5,270 bases of DNA from MGBC108787 sp964430695 (GTDB taxonomy: Bacteria; Bacillota_I; Bacilli_A; RF39; UBA660), in NCBI GenBank assembly GCA_964430695.1, contig CAYSFO010000066.1, forward strand, positions 1 to 5,270, in the 5' to 3' direction. Every line of letters starts with the position of its first letter. Within the stretch, counting starts at the first letter, position 1. Under the pieces are notes generated by a model. The model saw only the letters and a program-made list of their open reading frames with translations. It ran no database searches and was not told the origin of the DNA. The position numbers and the translations under genes were made by a program. Positions 1-5,270 of this stretch are shown piece by piece.

Positions 1-46
1 ATAATAGGAAGTTATCTGTTGAACTTGACAATAACTAAATGAAATG
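1..46 (+). repeat. Left terminal inverted repeat
   Basis: The repeat begins ATAATAGGAAGTTATCTGTT and matches the reverse complement of 5225-5270. The first 39 positions are identical, position 40 differs (T here, C in the right copy), and 41-46 match again. It contains a perfect TTGACA pointing inward (25-30) and an internal dyad AGTTAT-N15-ATAACT (10-15 and 31-36). The large gene starts only 29 bp beyond its inner edge. The repeat may continue outside the window. Confidence 0.93.
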
Positions 47-54
47 TTTCTAAA
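25..54 (+). promoter_or_regulatory. Possible inward promoter in the left TIR
   Basis: A consensus -35 box TTGACA lies at 25-30. The best -10 candidate is TCTAAA at 49-54 (4 of 6 consensus positions, 18-bp spacer), just inside the TIR edge. A start site near 61 would leave almost no leader before the Shine-Dalgarno at 61-68. Either transcription starts a little differently or the gene is also read from outside the unit. The -35 is clear and the -10 is weak. Confidence 0.35.
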
Positions 55-60
55 TACTGG

Positions 61-68
61 GGTGGTGA
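61..68 (+). promoter_or_regulatory. Shine-Dalgarno that fixes the TTG start of the nuclease-STAND gene
   Basis: GGTGGTGA at 61-68 matches the consensus GGAGGTGA at 7 of 8 positions and lies 6 nt before the TTG at 75-77. No in-frame ATG occurs until residue 108, inside the nuclease domain, so TTG is the only sensible start. A strong ribosome site combined with a weak initiation codon is common in Firmicutes and can moderate output of a toxic effector. Confidence 0.75.
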
Positions 69-74
69 AGCGTT

Positions 75-3000
75 TTGGATAATACTTGGCATTACATAGA
101 AGAATATAAGATTTTAGATTGGCATTTGAAGGAATGTTTAGGTAATGTGTTTGAAAGAGAAATTTTTCAAATTATAAATAGACAAATTGCAGATAAATTT
201 GATGTTGGAGTAAGAATTTTCCAAACTCCGACAGGTCCTGATGGAGGAAAAGACATAATAATTCATTCACCTGTATCACTATATATATTAAATCAAAAAT
301 TTGACATAGGAATTAAGGATGAGATTACAATTTATATAGAGTGCAAGAGTTCGGACAAAAAGCGAATTGATTTGACAAAAGTTGCAGGCTCACTAATGAG
401 AGTAAAAGAAAATAATATTGATTATTATACGCTAATTTCGAATTCATCATTTACCCCTCAAACTTTATATATATTAAAAACTGATTTCGAAACGGCAGGA
501 ATAAAATTTAGGGTTATTGATCAGTATTTTTTGTTAAAGTCACTAAAAAAAGAATCAATTCTTTATAATAAATCATTTGCAATAGATTCCAAATTATATT
601 ATGAATATCAAGTCAGTACAACAAGAGTTGACAATAAAAATGCTTATGAGCTATTTTTTTCGTATAGGAATTTGGAAGATGATGACCAGTTAATTACACA
701 AAGACTTCTTACAGATAATAATTGGAGTATTGACAAAAACGAGAGAAAATTTTTTGTTAATGCAAATGGTGTATATACAAATAAAATTACTGTTGTCCGT
801 GACTATGCAGACGGTATAGATGATCTTCTTTTTTCCGTGGAAAACAATGGTATTAATGAGAAACAAATTAGTATTAACGGAGTTGGATTACGACCTATAT
901 TTGAACCACCTTTTTTTGGAAAAAATCATAAAGATTGCGAATATAGCTTAACTGCAAGAATTAAGAAGTCGAAAGGTTTAGATTTATGTTGCATTTGGGG
1001 AGAAGCGGGTATTGGAAAAACGCGAGTATTTCATGAAATTTTTAAGAAGTTAGATGGACAAGGGTTTGATTTTCTATCTGTGGCCGTTAGATCCAATAAC
1101 AAGTATTTAAAAGATATTAAAAAATTCTTGACAAGTAAAAATTATCTAGATAAAAATAATAAAAGCGAAACATTAAATGACATATTGTTATCTGTTAAAA
1201 ATAATTATATGCATGCGGTCATTTTGATTGATGACTGTCATAATTTCACGGACAACACATTAAATGAACTAAAATCTCTAATTGGTGTAACTCTTCCGAT
1301 AACTATCGTTTTGTGCGGTAGAACTGACTATAGTGTTGGGACAATAGACTATTATAGCTTTGTGCATTTTACAGAAAACGATAAACGCGTATGGACATGG
1401 AATCTTACTCCCTTTTCAGACAATGATACCAAAAATTTTATTCGATTAATTATTGAACGTATTCCGGAAGTGGCACTCGATAGAATATGGAAAATAAGCA
1501 ATAATAATCCTTTATTTATCATCCATTTCATAGAGTATTTGTTAGAATTGAATTTAGTAGAATTATATAATAGAAGTTCAGTTGGTGTAACAAATGTAAG
1601 TACATTTAATTCTCGATTATATATTCCCAACAAGGTAGAAGGGATATATAAAAAACGAATTGAATATTTAAAAAGAAATGAATGCGAAGCAGAAAGCTTA
1701 GTAGAATATCTTTATATTTTATCTATTCTTCAAGATCGACAATCAAAAGAATTGGCATTAAAATGTCTTTCAGAAGAAAAACTTAATTTTTTAATGAAAA
1801 GGAGATTTCTTAACTTTTCAGAAAGTGGAGAAGTTATATTTTCTCATGAAAGTTTTGCTATATATATACGACATTCATTAGAAAATGATGCAAAATTGAA
1901 GCAAAAATTAGCTAATAAGTTTTTTTCTGAAATAAACTATTTATTAGAATATGTATCTACACCTGAGAAAGGAATTCTTGCTCTCTGGGCAGGGAAAAAG
2001 GAGTTAGCAAAAGAATGTTTTTCTAATATAATTAATAACATAAAGCAAACTACAAATCATTCATCTTTTAATGTAGATTTTAATTCAAATAAATATCTTG
2101 TATATATTATGGAATTATTTGCAAAGGATATAAATTCTAAAGATTTTTTGATTAAAGTCATCAAAACTAAAATATATACTTCGATACACCACTTCAGTCC
2201 AGTAATAGCTATAAATGACTGCGATGACGTCTTGAAATTTATAAGCAAAAACAAAATGATAAAAGGCAATAAACGTTTGAATAATTCTGTAAAGCAGCAA
2301 AAAGCACATGCTATGATAATTGCAGGATATATGTGTGATGCCGAATTAATAATGAAAGAACTTCTTTCAGATTGGTTAGTGTATAAAAATACACTGGATG
2401 AAGATACACTTTTTGATTTACTTGATAGGTTTTGTGGTATTTATATAGATATGAATTGTAAAGAAATTGCTATTAATTATAATAATATGTCGAAAGAAAA
2501 AGCTGTTAATGATAAAAGATTGATGGCACTTGTATATCTTAATCGAGCAAAGATTTATTTCTTAAGCGACTTTGACCTTGCTGCTAAAAGTCTATTGAAA
2601 GTACAAGAGTTACTAACGGATGGAGGTTCAAAACGCATTTTTTGCTCAAGCAAAATTTCTTACTTAATGATAGAGTTACTTCACAATAAACGTTGCGATT
2701 ATAATAATATGATCAAAGAATCTTATTTGATTTTAGAAGAGGCATTTGAAGGGAGCTATGCTCACTCTATTGCTAGATTATATTTAGTTTTGGCTGTTTT
2801 ATATTTATTCTCAGAAGAAGCTTCCGTGAAGTTAAAAGAAACCCAAAATCTTATTGATGTTGGGATTAACTACAGCATTAAGTTTGGATTTCAGCGGGAA
2901 GCATGGGAGTTTTACAATCTTTTAGCCATTGTTCAGCTTCGCAATGGAGCGGATTCAGAACAAATTAGGAAAACTTTTGCAACTGCATTTTCATTATTGC

Positions 3001-3302
3001 AAAGACATGATTACTTAAATATAGGTATGCGTGATTTATGTTGCGATAACCTTCTAGTACTTAGTAATATTGGGTTCTTTTATCAATCTAAAAAAACGGA
3101 AAAAGAATTTTACGAATATATGATGAATATTACTTTTTTCGGAGATTCTACACATAGTATACATAGAGAAAATATACTTCCAACAGAATTTTTGAAAAAA
3201 GAATATTTAAAAGCAAAACAAAGGCAACTTCTTTTTGTAGATATTCCTAACAATAATTTGTTGAGAGATAATGTAACAGGCTATTTCATAGCCTTATCAT
3301 AA
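75..3302 (+). CDS. Mrr-like nuclease / STAND NTPase fusion, predicted antiphage effector
   Basis: This is a complete 1075-residue protein with a TTG start and TAA stop. Residues about 20-155 look like an Mrr-type PD-(D/E)xK nuclease: PDGGKD at 55-60 followed by a beta strand, then E89-C-K91 and a helix, so D60, E89 and K91 are the likely catalytic residues. Residues about 180-285 form an unassigned, probably beta-rich linker. The NTPase core has Walker A GEAGIGKT (309-316), Walker B ILIDDCH (383-389, D386/D387), a sensor-like strand ending CGR (414-416) and the STAND-type NPLFI (478-482). A winged-helix-like region follows, with FSHESF (589-594). From about 600 to the end it is alpha-helical, resembling TPR repeats. 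There are no membrane segments or signal peptide, so it should be cytoplasmic. Domain order matches Avs-like antiviral STAND proteins, in which the C-terminal repeats sense a phage protein and the N-terminal nuclease degrades DNA; at 1075 residues it seems smaller than typical Avs proteins. Domain calls are firm; the defence role is inferred. Another nuclease-STAND regulator remains possible. Confidence 0.85.
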   Translation: MDNTWHYIEEYKILDWHLKECLGNVFEREIFQIINRQIADKFDVGVRIFQTPTGPDGGKDIIIHSPVSLYILNQKFDIGIKDEITIYIECKSSDKKRIDLTKVAGSLMRVKENNIDYYTLISNSSFTPQTLYILKTDFETAGIKFRVIDQYFLLKSLKKESILYNKSFAIDSKLYYEYQVSTTRVDNKNAYELFFSYRNLEDDDQLITQRLLTDNNWSIDKNERKFFVNANGVYTNKITVVRDYADGIDDLLFSVENNGINEKQISINGVGLRPIFEPPFFGKNHKDCEYSLTARIKKSKGLDLCCIWGEAGIGKTRVFHEIFKKLDGQGFDFLSVAVRSNNKYLKDIKKFLTSKNYLDKNNKSETLNDILLSVKNNYMHAVILIDDCHNFTDNTLNELKSLIGVTLPITIVLCGRTDYSVGTIDYYSFVHFTENDKRVWTWNLTPFSDNDTKNFIRLIIERIPEVALDRIWKISNNNPLFIIHFIEYLLELNLVELYNRSSVGVTNVSTFNSRLYIPNKVEGIYKKRIEYLKRNECEAESLVEYLYILSILQDRQSKELALKCLSEEKLNFLMKRRFLNFSESGEVIFSHESFAIYIRHSLENDAKLKQKLANKFFSEINYLLEYVSTPEKGILALWAGKKELAKECFSNIINNIKQTTNHSSFNVDFNSNKYLVYIMELFAKDINSKDFLIKVIKTKIYTSIHHFSPVIAINDCDDVLKFISKNKMIKGNKRLNNSVKQQKAHAMIIAGYMCDAELIMKELLSDWLVYKNTLDEDTLFDLLDRFCGIYIDMNCKEIAINYNNMSKEKAVNDKRLMALVYLNRAKIYFLSDFDLAAKSLLKVQELLTDGGSKRIFCSSKISYLMIELLHNKRCDYNNMIKESYLILEEAFEGSYAHSIARLYLVLAVLYLFSEEASVKLKETQNLIDVGINYSIKFGFQREAWEFYNLLAIVQLRNGADSEQIRKTFATAFSLLQRHDYLNIGMRDLCCDNLLVLSNIGFFYQSKKTEKEFYEYMMNITFFGDSTHSIHRENILPTEFLKKEYLKAKQRQLLFVDIPNNNLLRDNVTGYFIALS

Positions 3303-3320
3303 GATATGAAATTTTTCAAA

Positions 3321-3361
3321 CATAAAATCCACCAGAATAATTAATTCTAGTAGATTTTATG
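3321..3361. terminator. Long hairpin between the convergent genes, probable shared terminator
   Basis: Arms 3321-3338 and 3344-3361 (18 nt each) enclose a 5-nt loop; the outermost 9 bp (CATAAAATC/GATTTTATG) are perfect. Two inner positions are C-A mismatches in the + transcript but become G-U pairs in the - transcript, so the fold is stronger for the carbamoyltransferase mRNA. It lies 19 nt past the + gene stop and 35 nt past the - gene stop. There is no long U-run on either side: the - transcript continues with UUUG and the + transcript has none. Termination is therefore likely but not textbook. A smaller hairpin (AGGCTA/TAGCCT, 3278-3294) overlaps the last codons of the + gene. Confidence 0.6.
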
Positions 3362-3395
3362 CATAGTATTTAAATTCCATTGTCGTTATAAATTG

Positions 3396-5081
3396 CTAGT
3401 TTAACTTATCAATTAGATAATTTTCTATTATTAAAGTATCAATTTGCGTCTTTAAAAAAGTCTCTATTGCATCAAATGGTGATTCAACAATAGGTTCAGC
3501 ATTTACATTGAATGATGTATTTACGACAATTGGAAAACCAATTTTTTGTTTTACTGCCATAAGAATTTTATGCATAAAAGGTTCAGATTCAATAGATATT
3601 GCTTGTACACGAGCTGTACCATCTACATGAGTAATACCTGGTAATTGATATTTATATTCTTCTCTTACGGTAGTGGCTATATTCATAAATTTTGACTCAA
3701 ACTTTAAATCAAAATATTTAAACTGCTCTTCTGCAATAACTGCAGGAGCAAAGGGTCTAAATGGTTCACGATGCTTAACTTTATAGTTTAATATATTTTT
3801 AACATCAGGATTCTTGGGATTTGCCAAAATACTACGATGGCATAATGCACGAGGCCCAATTTCGGTTTTCCCTCGATGTATAGCTACAATCTTGTTTTCC
3901 GCGATACGCTCAGCTATTTTTTCTACTAAAAGGTCATCTGCAAAAAATTTATATGCCAAATTGGCATTTTCCAAAGCTCTCACAATTTCACAATCGCTAT
4001 ACGAAATACCTAAATATGGAAGATTTATCTTAAATTTGTTTTGTAAGCCAAAATTCTCTATAAATGCATAATATGCTGCACCTAATGCTTGACCATCATC
4101 ACCTGCTGGTGGTAAAACAAAAAAATTATTTAAGTCAAATTTTTTTATTATTTTACAATTTAATAAGCAATTCAAAAAAATTCCACCGGCCACAACCAAA
4201 TTTTTGCAAGGATATAGGTTTAAAATATCACTAAGTAAAGAAAGTATTGTATTTTCAAGCATTAACTGGGCGGTGCACGCTATATTTGCACGTTCATCTC
4301 GTATAAATTCGTTATGTGACTTTCCTGATAAAGCCCTTATTGCAAAAATTTCTTCTATTATATTTTTATATTTAAGTGAAAAATTAAGATAATCGCCTTT
4401 TCTATACACATTATAGTTAAATAGAGGTACACCATATCCAGCCAATCCCATAGTTTTACCTTCACCGTTTCTACCAAGTTCAATAAGATGTGTTATTTGG
4501 CTAAATTTTTTTCCCAAACTTATTTCATAATCTTGTATAAATGATGGCATATATGGCAAAATATAATTACGCTCATCAGTCATTCTCCCAACAGTCGGAT
4601 TTTGCAAACGTCTACATATCATCTCAACTTTATTATTTTGGGCAATAAAAAGTGACTCTGCTTCTTGCATGCCATTAATATAATCACCTGCCCCATCAGC
4701 AACAAAAATAAGAGCCTCATCAAACCGAGACGAGAAAAAAGCAGAATATGCATGCGCGACATGGTGGTTAATAAAAAAAACAGGAATATTAATATGTTCA
4801 TAATATCTTTCAAGTTCTTCTTTATAAAATTTTTCAACCGATAAGCCTTCAATGGAATTATAAGTTATGCCTATACAAGAAATTTCTTTAATTGACAAAT
4901 CAAAATATTTTAGCAAAGCATTAATTGATTCGATGGGAATTTTAGAAGAACTTGAATATTTAATTCTGTCTAAACGTTCTTGACTTATTGCACCAATAAC
5001 AATACCATCTTTTATTAACGCTGCACCTCTATCGTGTCCTATATGTATGCCAAGTGCTATTTTAATTGTAATCCCCCCCAT
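3396..5081 (-). CDS. NodU/TobZ/CmcH-family O-carbamoyltransferase
   Basis: The 561-residue protein is about the usual full length for the family, which transfers a carbamoyl group from carbamoyl phosphate via carbamoyl-adenylate to a hydroxyl. Residues numbered from the ATG at 5081 show the Kae1-like N-terminal domain: GIHIGHD (11-17), SQER (33-36), NHHVAHA (105-111) with metal ligands H106 or H107 and H110, VADGAGD (127-133) with D129, KTMGLAGYG (209-217), VVAGGIFLN (296-304) and PPAGDDGQALG (324-334). The C-terminal YrdC-like/carbamoyltransferase half has GPRALCHRSIL (409-419), FRPFAPAV (441-448), HVDGTARVQ (485-493) and VVNTSFN (519-525). All landmark motifs are present and no frame break is seen, so it should be active and cytoplasmic. 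The substrate is unknown: no Nod, antibiotic or glycan genes are nearby. The start is uncertain (see 5064-5079). It is convergent with the nuclease-STAND gene. The family call is firm; any link to DNA or nucleotide modification is inference. Confidence 0.93.
   Translation of the reverse strand: MGGITIKIALGIHIGHDRGAALIKDGIVIGAISQERLDRIKYSSSSKIPIESINALLKYFDLSIKEISCIGITYNSIEGLSVEKFYKEELERYYEHINIPVFFINHHVAHAYSAFFSSRFDEALIFVADGAGDYINGMQEAESLFIAQNNKVEMICRRLQNPTVGRMTDERNYILPYMPSFIQDYEISLGKKFSQITHLIELGRNGEGKTMGLAGYGVPLFNYNVYRKGDYLNFSLKYKNIIEEIFAIRALSGKSHNEFIRDERANIACTAQLMLENTILSLLSDILNLYPCKNLVVAGGIFLNCLLNCKIIKKFDLNNFFVLPPAGDDGQALGAAYYAFIENFGLQNKFKINLPYLGISYSDCEIVRALENANLAYKFFADDLLVEKIAERIAENKIVAIHRGKTEIGPRALCHRSILANPKNPDVKNILNYKVKHREPFRPFAPAVIAEEQFKYFDLKFESKFMNIATTVREEYKYQLPGITHVDGTARVQAISIESEPFMHKILMAVKQKIGFPIVVNTSFNVNAEPIVESPFDAIETFLKTQIDTLIIENYLIDKLN
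5064..5079 (-). promoter_or_regulatory. G7 tract: Shine-Dalgarno-like run after the ATG, possible ATT start
   Basis: On the - strand the ATG (5081-5079) is preceded only by A/T-rich sequence without a ribosome site. It shares its G with a run of seven Gs (5079-5073). Six nucleotides after that run comes ATT (5066-5064), which would start a protein reading MKIALGIHIGHD, the usual family N-terminus without the odd GGIT extension. The G-run therefore fits better as the Shine-Dalgarno of a rare ATT start than as codons 2-3. If the ATG is used instead, slippage in the tract would shift frame. Confidence 0.45.
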
Positions 5082-5089
5082 TTAAATTA

Positions 5090-5191
5090 TTATTTGGCTT
5101 CATTTCATATACGCTATTTGCTTCAGCAGATAACCAGTGTATATCCGTCTATATTGAATAATCCCCAATTGCACTTTGAATTGCCAAATAA
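5090..5191 (-). promoter_or_regulatory. Structured 5' leader of the carbamoyltransferase mRNA
   Basis: In the - strand transcript a 9-bp perfect pairing, UUAUUUGGC (5191-5183) with GCCAAAUAA (5098-5090), closes an 84-nt loop. Inside it sits a hairpin at 5144-5107: AUAUAC/GUAUAU, a 4-nt bulge, then nine further positions (one U-G pair and one C-A mismatch) capped by UGAA. The outer stem ends 8 nt before the ATG and 10 nt before the G-run. It could be an attenuator, a translational switch or an unrecognised riboswitch-like element. I do not match it to a known class, and A+T-rich DNA can yield chance pairings. Confidence 0.4.
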
Positions 5192-5215
5192 CCTAGCAAC
5201 TCTTAATAATCAAAA

Positions 5216-5246
5216 ATTATCCTTCATTTCGTTTAGTTATTGTCAA
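5216..5246 (-). promoter_or_regulatory. Inward promoter from the right TIR for the carbamoyltransferase gene
   Basis: On the - strand TTGACA (5246-5241, inside the TIR) is followed after 19 bp by GATAAT (5221-5216, 5 of 6 consensus positions), which lies just inside the TIR edge. The spacer is 2 bp longer than ideal. Transcription would begin near 5209 and give a leader of roughly 130 nt containing the paired elements at 5090-5191. The left TIR carries the same -35, so each cargo gene would have its own TIR-borne promoter half. Confidence 0.45.
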
Positions 5247-5270
5247 GTTCAACAGATAACTTCCTATTAT
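5225..5270 (-). repeat. Right terminal inverted repeat
   Basis: This is the reverse complement of 1-46 with one mismatch (at 5231, pairing with position 40). It ends the window exactly and has the same internal dyad and inward TTGACA. The near identity of the two ends across a 5.2-kb unit argues for recent activity or for constraint on both copies. Confidence 0.93.

Larger units (their letters stand above)
1..5270. mobile_element. TIR-bounded two-gene cassette without its own transposase
   Basis: The two ends are inverted copies of one another over 46 bp, and everything between is two convergent genes plus short control regions. That is the architecture of a transposon-like unit. Neither protein has a DDE, HUH, serine- or tyrosine-recombinase signature, and the non-coding parts (74, 93 and 189 bp) are too short to hold a transposase. 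If mobile, the unit would need an enzyme supplied in trans by an autonomous relative with the same ends. I do not recognise the TIR as that of a named IS family. No target-site duplication can be judged because no flanking DNA is shown. Alternatives are an invertible segment, or a pair of repeats left by two flanking elements. Confidence 0.6.

Noticed and set aside
654..660. T7 run (and another at 911-917) as possible slippage sites
   Set aside because: The frame continues intact with sensible protein sequence on both sides, and such runs are expected in A+T-rich DNA.
1352..1633. Open frame of 93 codons on the - strand inside the nuclease-STAND gene
   Set aside because: It is antisense to the NTPase core, lacks a convincing ribosome site, and its translation has no recognisable domain; a shadow of the real gene.
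2057..2309. Two overlapping short - strand frames inside the helical C-terminal region
   Set aside because: They overlap each other and the conserved gene in A+T-rich sequence; their hydrophobic, Phe/Ile/Tyr-rich translations are typical of antisense reads of Lys/Asn-rich coding DNA.
3852..3854. Cys in GPRALC where many family members have Gly
   Set aside because: GPRALC variants occur in other carbamoyltransferases as far as I recall, and the surrounding motif is intact, so it is not read as inactivation.
3814..4392. Two short + strand frames opposite the carbamoyltransferase
   Set aside because: They lie antisense to its most conserved motifs, including GPRAL, and have no domain features of their own.
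4619..4852. 77-codon - strand frame within the carbamoyltransferase with a hydrophobic stretch
   Set aside because: It is an out-of-frame read across the HHVAHA and VADGAGD region; the annotated frame is intact there, so no membrane protein is called.
1..5270. Classical restriction-modification system
   Set aside because: No DNA methyltransferase motifs are present, and the nuclease domain is fused to a STAND core rather than paired with a methylase; the carbamoyltransferase as a DNA modifier is only a hypothesis.

Overview
This is a strongly A+T-rich window. It begins and ends with a near-perfect inverted repeat (1-46 and 5225-5270, 45 of 46 positions identical), so it looks like one discrete TIR-bounded unit cut exactly at its ends. 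A+T-rich codon use, a purine-rich Shine-Dalgarno before a TTG start, and a G-run followed by ATTACA at the second gene suggest a low-GC Firmicutes-type host (Clostridia, Negativicutes or Bacilli). The sequence alone cannot name the genus.

Layout, left to right: left TIR (1-46) with an inward TTGACA box; a Shine-Dalgarno (61-68); a large gene on the + strand (75-3302) encoding a 1075-residue protein with an N-terminal Mrr-like PD-(D/E)xK nuclease domain, a STAND-type NTPase core and an alpha-helical TPR-like C-terminal half; a 93-bp convergent intergenic gap with a long hairpin (3321-3361); a NodU/TobZ-family O-carbamoyltransferase gene on the - strand (3396-5081, or starting at 5066); a 143-bp leader with nested inverted repeats (5090-5191); and the right TIR (5225-5270). 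No transposase, recombinase, tRNA, rRNA or CRISPR array is present. The two genes and their control sites fill the unit.

The domain order of the large protein (nuclease, then STAND NTPase, then helical repeats) is that of antiphage STAND (Avs-like) proteins, which sense a phage product, oligomerise and unleash an effector nuclease. The partner is a full-length, motif-complete carbamoyltransferase, a family known from Nod-factor, aminoglycoside and cephamycin tailoring and also linked to phage DNA base hypermodification. The pair might be a compact two-gene defence unit, with the carbamoyltransferase modifying a nucleotide, DNA base or signal that the nuclease-STAND protein reads or ignores. 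Alternatively they may be two independent cargo genes. The convergent layout, with each gene starting from its own TIR, shows co-carriage but does not prove joint function. The unit is best described as a transposase-less, possibly non-autonomous mobile cassette that carries a probable defence gene.
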